From Macrococcoides equi (GTDB lineage Bacteria > Bacillota > Bacilli > Staphylococcales > Staphylococcaceae), in the NCBI RefSeq assembly GCF_047425865.1, contig NZ_CP179735.1: DNA of 64,000 nt; one strand, written 5' to 3'. The notes under the pieces were generated by a model. The model saw only the letters and a list, made by a program, of their open reading frames with translations. It was not told where the DNA came from and ran no database searches. Position numbers and translations under genes: made by a program. Below are positions 60,563 through 64,000 of this stretch, in pieces; the first letter of the stretch is position 1, and the number at the start of each line of letters is the position of its first letter.

Positions 60563-61867
60563 TTATTTATTGATATTATAGAAAGAATTTAATCCTTCAT
60601 ATTTAGCTGTTTCAAATAATTCATCTTCGATACGTAATAATTGATTGTATTTTGCAATACGATCAGTACGAGATAATGAACCCGTTTTGATTTGACCCGC
60701 ATTTGTAGCAACTGCGATATCAGCAATCGTTGTATCTTCAGTTTCTCCAGAACGGTGAGAAACAACTGCAGTATATCCTGCTTTTTGAGCCATTTCAATC
60801 GCTTCAAATGTTTCAGTTAAAGTACCGATTTGGTTAACTTTAATTAAAATTGAGTTACCCACACCTTCGTTGATACCACGTTCTAAGATTTTAGTATTTG
60901 TAACGAACAGGTCGTCACCTACTAATTGTACTTTATCACCGATACGTTCAGTTAAAGCTTTCCAACCTTCCCAGTCGTTTTCATCCATACCATCCTCGAT
61001 TGAGATGATTGGATATTTATTCACTAATTCTTCTAAGTAATCTACTTGTTCAGCAGAACTACGTTTCGCACCTTTTTCACCTTCGAATTTTGTGTAGTCA
61101 TACACGCCACCTTCATAGAATTCAGAAGACGCACAGTCAAATCCTAAGTATACATCTTTACCTGGCTCAAGACCCGCAGCTTTGATTGCTTCTAAGATTG
61201 TCTCAACAGCATCTTCAGTACCTTCAAATGTAGGTGCAAATCCACCTTCATCACCAACAGCTGTAACTAAACCACGTGATTTTAAGATTTTCGCTAAGTT
61301 ATGGAAGATTTCTGCTCCCCAGCGTAATGCTTCTTTAAAGTTTGGCGCACCTACAGGTAATACCATAAACTCCTGGAATGCGATCGGTGCATCTGAGTGA
61401 GAACCACCGTTAACGATGTTCATCATAGGCACTGGTAATTGTGTCCCGTTAAATCCACCTAAATATTTATATAATGGCATACCTAAATATTCAGCAGCAG
61501 CACGCGCTACAGCCATAGAAACACCTAAAATAGCATTCGCACCTAATTTACCTTTATTTTCAGTACCATCTAAGGCAATCATCATTTTATCGATTGAAAC
61601 TTGATCTAATACAGAGAAGTCACCTTCAATAATTTCTGGTGCAATAATTTCATTAACGTTTTCAACTGCTTTTAATACACCTTTACCTAAGTAACGCGCT
61701 TTATCTCCATCACGTAATTCTACTGCTTCGTGTTCACCAGTAGAAGCACCAGATGGCACTAACGCACGTCCTAATGCGCCACTTTCAGTAAATACTTCAA
61801 CCTCAATTGTTGGGTTACCTCTTGAATCTAGTACTTCGCGTGCATAAACATCTGTAATAATTGGCAT
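60563..61867 (-). CDS. eno: enolase
   Basis: Converts 2-phosphoglycerate to phosphoenolpyruvate. The 434-residue length equals S. aureus enolase. Conserved: GASTGEHEAVELRDGD, GDEGGFAPTF, SIEDGMDENDWEGW, LVGDDLFVTN, ILIKVNQIGTLTET and SHRSGETEDTTIADIAVATNAGQIKTGS. The ATG at 61867 (MPIITDVYAREVLDSRG) follows AAAGGAG at 8 bases; the longer frame to 61912 is leader. It may have both surface and cytoplasmic roles. Confidence 0.97.
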   Translation of the reverse strand: MPIITDVYAREVLDSRGNPTIEVEVFTESGALGRALVPSGASTGEHEAVELRDGDKARYLGKGVLKAVENVNEIIAPEIIEGDFSVLDQVSIDKMMIALDGTENKGKLGANAILGVSMAVARAAAEYLGMPLYKYLGGFNGTQLPVPMMNIVNGGSHSDAPIAFQEFMVLPVGAPNFKEALRWGAEIFHNLAKILKSRGLVTAVGDEGGFAPTFEGTEDAVETILEAIKAAGLEPGKDVYLGFDCASSEFYEGGVYDYTKFEGEKGAKRSSAEQVDYLEELVNKYPIISIEDGMDENDWEGWKALTERIGDKVQLVGDDLFVTNTKILERGINEGVGNSILIKVNQIGTLTETFEAIEMAQKAGYTAVVSHRSGETEDTTIADIAVATNAGQIKTGSLSRTDRIAKYNQLLRIEDELFETAKYEGLNSFYNINK

Positions 61868-61975
61868 GTGTAAAACTCCTTTGTTTGTTATATTTTCTAT
61901 TTTATTATTCACGATTTAATCGGAATAATCAATTAAATAAATTAATTTTAGTAATACTATTTATTCAAATATGAA

Positions 61976-63508
61976 TTATTTCTGAATTAATGATTCTCCA
62001 GTCATTTCAACTGGCTTTTCAACGTCTAGTAAATCTATTAACGTTGGTGATAAGTCTGCTAATCGACCACCACTGCGCAATGTTACGCCTTCACGTGTTA
62101 CAATCACTGGAACTGGATTTGTTGTATGTGCTGTCATCGGATGACCATCGATTGTTAACACTTCATCAGAATTACCATGGTCAGCAGTGATAACAGCTGT
62201 TCCACCCATTTCTAAAATCTTATCTACTACTGCACCTAAACATTCATCTACTGCTTCGATTGCTTTAATGGTTGGCTCCAGCATACCAGAATGCCCTACC
62301 ATGTCAGGATTTGCAAAGTTTAATAAAACTAAATCTAAATCTCCTTTATCAAGTTCTGCAAGTAAAGCATCACGCACTTCATAAGCACTCATTTCAGGCT
62401 TTAAGTCATATGTTGCAACTTTTGGAGAATCAATTAATACACGACGTTCTCCATCGAATTCTTCATTTCGGCCACCACTCATGAAATACGTTACGTGTGG
62501 ATACTTCTCTGTTTCAGCAATACGTAATTGTTTTAAACCATTTTTACTTGCTACTTCACCAATCGTATTCACTAAATCCTCTTTTTCGAATACAACATCA
62601 GCTTTAACTTGATCGTTATATTTTGTAAATGTAACGAACTTGATACCAATTAAACGTTTATCCATTTTAAAGCCATCAAATTCTTCATTCGTATATACTT
62701 CAGATAATTGAGCAGCTCGGTCCGGACGGAAATTGAAGAAAATCATCGCATCGCCATCATTAACGCCTGTGTTTTCAGAACCAACTTCATTGTCTTTTAC
62801 AACAAATGGCACAACGAATTCATCATTTACGCCTTCAGCATAACTTGCTTCAATACCTTCTTTAGCAGTCTTGTATTCGACACCTTTTCCATAAGTCATC
62901 GCATCATATGCTAATTGTTCACGGTCCCAGCGTTTATCTCTATCCATTGCATAATATCTACCTGAAACTGAAGCAAATTGACCGACACCAATTGCTTCAA
63001 ACTGACGTTCTGTTTCTTCAACGAATTGTAATGCTGTTTGTTGACCCACGTCACGTCCATCTAAAAAGGCATGCACATAAACTTTTTCAACGCCTTGATC
63101 TTTAGCAAGTTTTAATAATGCAAATAAGTGTTCATAATGACTGTGAACGCCACCATCTGACAGTAATCCCATCAGATGTAATGCTGAATCATGTTCTTTT
63201 ACATGCTTCATTGCATTAAGTAAAACTTCATTTGTAAAAAAGTCACCATCTTGAATCGATTTATTAATACGTGTAAGTGATTGATAAACAATACGTCCTG
63301 CACCAATATTTAAGTGACCTACTTCAGAGTTACCCATTTGTCCTTCTGGTAATCCAACATCAAGCCCACAAGCTTTTAATTGCTCATGAGGGTATTGGTT
63401 GTAATAACGATCAAAATTAGGTTTATTTGCTTGTGCGACTGCATTACCGAATGTTTCTTTTCGACAAGCAAATCCATCTAAAATGATTAATGCTGTAGGG
63501 CTTTTCAT
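61976..63508 (-). CDS. gpmI: 2,3-bisphosphoglycerate-independent phosphoglycerate mutase
   Basis: A Mn-dependent mutase of 510 residues interconverting 3- and 2-phosphoglycerate. Metal and catalytic sites: D11 in LIILDGFACR and S61 in MGNSEVGHLNIGAGR, then DGRDVGQQTA and VITADHGNSDEVL. Its ATG shares one base with the tpiA stop (TAATG), so it is coupled to tpiA and followed by eno; this is the lower glycolysis operon. Confidence 0.97.
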   Translation of the reverse strand: MKSPTALIILDGFACRKETFGNAVAQANKPNFDRYYNQYPHEQLKACGLDVGLPEGQMGNSEVGHLNIGAGRIVYQSLTRINKSIQDGDFFTNEVLLNAMKHVKEHDSALHLMGLLSDGGVHSHYEHLFALLKLAKDQGVEKVYVHAFLDGRDVGQQTALQFVEETERQFEAIGVGQFASVSGRYYAMDRDKRWDREQLAYDAMTYGKGVEYKTAKEGIEASYAEGVNDEFVVPFVVKDNEVGSENTGVNDGDAMIFFNFRPDRAAQLSEVYTNEEFDGFKMDKRLIGIKFVTFTKYNDQVKADVVFEKEDLVNTIGEVASKNGLKQLRIAETEKYPHVTYFMSGGRNEEFDGERRVLIDSPKVATYDLKPEMSAYEVRDALLAELDKGDLDLVLLNFANPDMVGHSGMLEPTIKAIEAVDECLGAVVDKILEMGGTAVITADHGNSDEVLTIDGHPMTAHTTNPVPVIVTREGVTLRSGGRLADLSPTLIDLLDVEKPVEMTGESLIQK

Positions 63509-64000
63509 TAATTAGCACCTTCTAACAATTTTACGAATGAATCAACTTCTAAAGAAGCTCCACCGACTAATGCACCATCGATGTTTTCATTTGCCATATA
63601 TTCTTTAATGTTTTCAGGTTTAACTGAACCACCATATTGAATACGAACCGCTTGAGCTACTTCTGTATTAAATTCTTGTTCTACAACTGAACGTACAAAT
63701 TTACAAGAAGACTCAGCGTCTTCACTAGTAGCAGACTTACCTGTACCGATTGCCCAGATTGGTTCATAAGCAATCACTGCTGATTTTGCTTGTTCTTCTG
63801 TGAAACCTTTTAAAGCATTTTTTACTTGCGATCCCACATGTGCTTCAAATTGACCTGATTCACGTTCTTCATCTGTTTCACCACAGCAAATGATCGGTGT
63901 CATACCATGTTTAAATACTGCTAATGCTTTTTTGTTCACATCTTCATCTGTTTCACCAAAATATTCACGACGTTCTGAGTGACCTAAAACAACGTATTTA
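63508..64000 (-). CDS. tpiA: triosephosphate isomerase (5' end cut by window edge)
   Basis: Interconverts glyceraldehyde-3-phosphate and dihydroxyacetone phosphate. Only the C-terminal two-thirds is present: the frame is open to the right edge (KYVVLGHSERREYFGETDEDVNKK...), which holds the catalytic His in GHSERR, and continues with ICCGETDEERE, the catalytic Glu in AYEPIWAIGTGKSATSEDAE and RIQYGGSVKPENIKEYM. The N-terminal Lys lies outside the window. The upstream genes pgk and gapA are expected but not seen. Confidence 0.97.
   Translation of the reverse strand, partial: KYVVLGHSERREYFGETDEDVNKKALAVFKHGMTPIICCGETDEERESGQFEAHVGSQVKNALKGFTEEQAKSAVIAYEPIWAIGTGKSATSEDAESSCKFVRSVVEQEFNTEVAQAVRIQYGGSVKPENIKEYMANENIDGALVGGASLEVDSFVKLLEGAN

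Noticed and set aside
61868..61912. N-terminal extension of enolase by 15 codons
   Set aside because: Enolase begins MPIITDVYAREVLDSRG, and the proper ribosome-binding site is directly upstream of that ATG.

Overview
The window is a stretch of low-GC Firmicute chromosome, almost certainly from the family Staphylococcaceae. The evidence is the gene order argGH-glpQ / rocA-rocD-gluD / ppiB / seven-gene mnh antiporter / two type II NADH dehydrogenases / nfu / dltXABCD / lipA / sufCDSUB / metNPQ / gcvH / aroD / ssrA-smpB-rnr-est-secG-eno-gpmI-tpiA. This matches the Staphylococcus aureus core chromosome, with many orthologues of the B. subtilis yug, yui, yut, yun and yus genes. The proteins are divergent from S. 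aureus, the encoded tmRNA tag (GKTNNFAVAA) differs from the S. aureus tag, and several local genes differ. A Macrococcus or another non-aureus relative is my best guess; this is inference.

Layout. 1-9.6 kb is nitrogen and carbon metabolism: the end of argG, argH, glpQ, an iron alcohol dehydrogenase, and the rocA-rocD-gluD ornithine/proline-to-glutamate-to-2-oxoglutarate route, with a cre-like site in front of gluD. 9.2-11.4 kb holds small RNA-binding and envelope genes, ppiB and kapB, plus a hairpin repeat element. 11.5-17.2 kb is the mnhABCDEFG Na+/H+ antiporter. 17.2-24.3 kb holds a thioesterase, an NhaC-type antiporter, a gene I cannot identify, a Nudix hydrolase, two NDH-2 flavoproteins and small Fe-S or thiol proteins. 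24.7-28.6 kb contains nfu, a lone bioB behind a BirA-type operator, a hydroxyacid dehydrogenase and yutF/yutE.

28.66-30.20 kb is the only clear mobile element, an intact IS1182-family insertion sequence. It sits inside the bidirectional terminator between a DUF3055 gene and dltD, and the terminator palindrome is duplicated on both sides. 30.2-35.7 kb is the dlt operon (including the tiny dltX, too short for routine calling, with a good promoter) followed upstream by an FmtA-like serine hydrolase. 35.7-48.1 kb holds yutD-lipA, yunDEF, a FetAB-type exporter, corA and sufCDSUB. 48.4-55.4 kb contains metNPQ under a SAM-I riboswitch, thiol-redox genes, gcvH, a nitroreductase and aroD. 55.4-64 kb runs from tmRNA and its partner smpB, through rnr, est and secG, to the glycolytic genes eno, gpmI and tpiA (cut by the right edge).

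Functional themes are Fe-S cluster building (suf, nfu, SufA-like, YuzB-like) next to radical-SAM users of those clusters (bioB, lipA, with gcvH as a lipoyl target), respiration and ion homeostasis (NDH-2, mnh, NhaC-like, corA, fetAB), and teichoic-acid D-alanylation (dlt, FmtA-like). Nearly all genes are ordinary core genes. The least-explained items are the terminator-insulated IS, two long intergenic hairpins sharing one identical apical loop, a 338-residue orphan protein, a MetQ without a lipobox cysteine, and a few promoter palindromes. No CRISPR array, prophage, rRNA or tRNA gene was seen, and no intergenic gap exceeds 300 bases.
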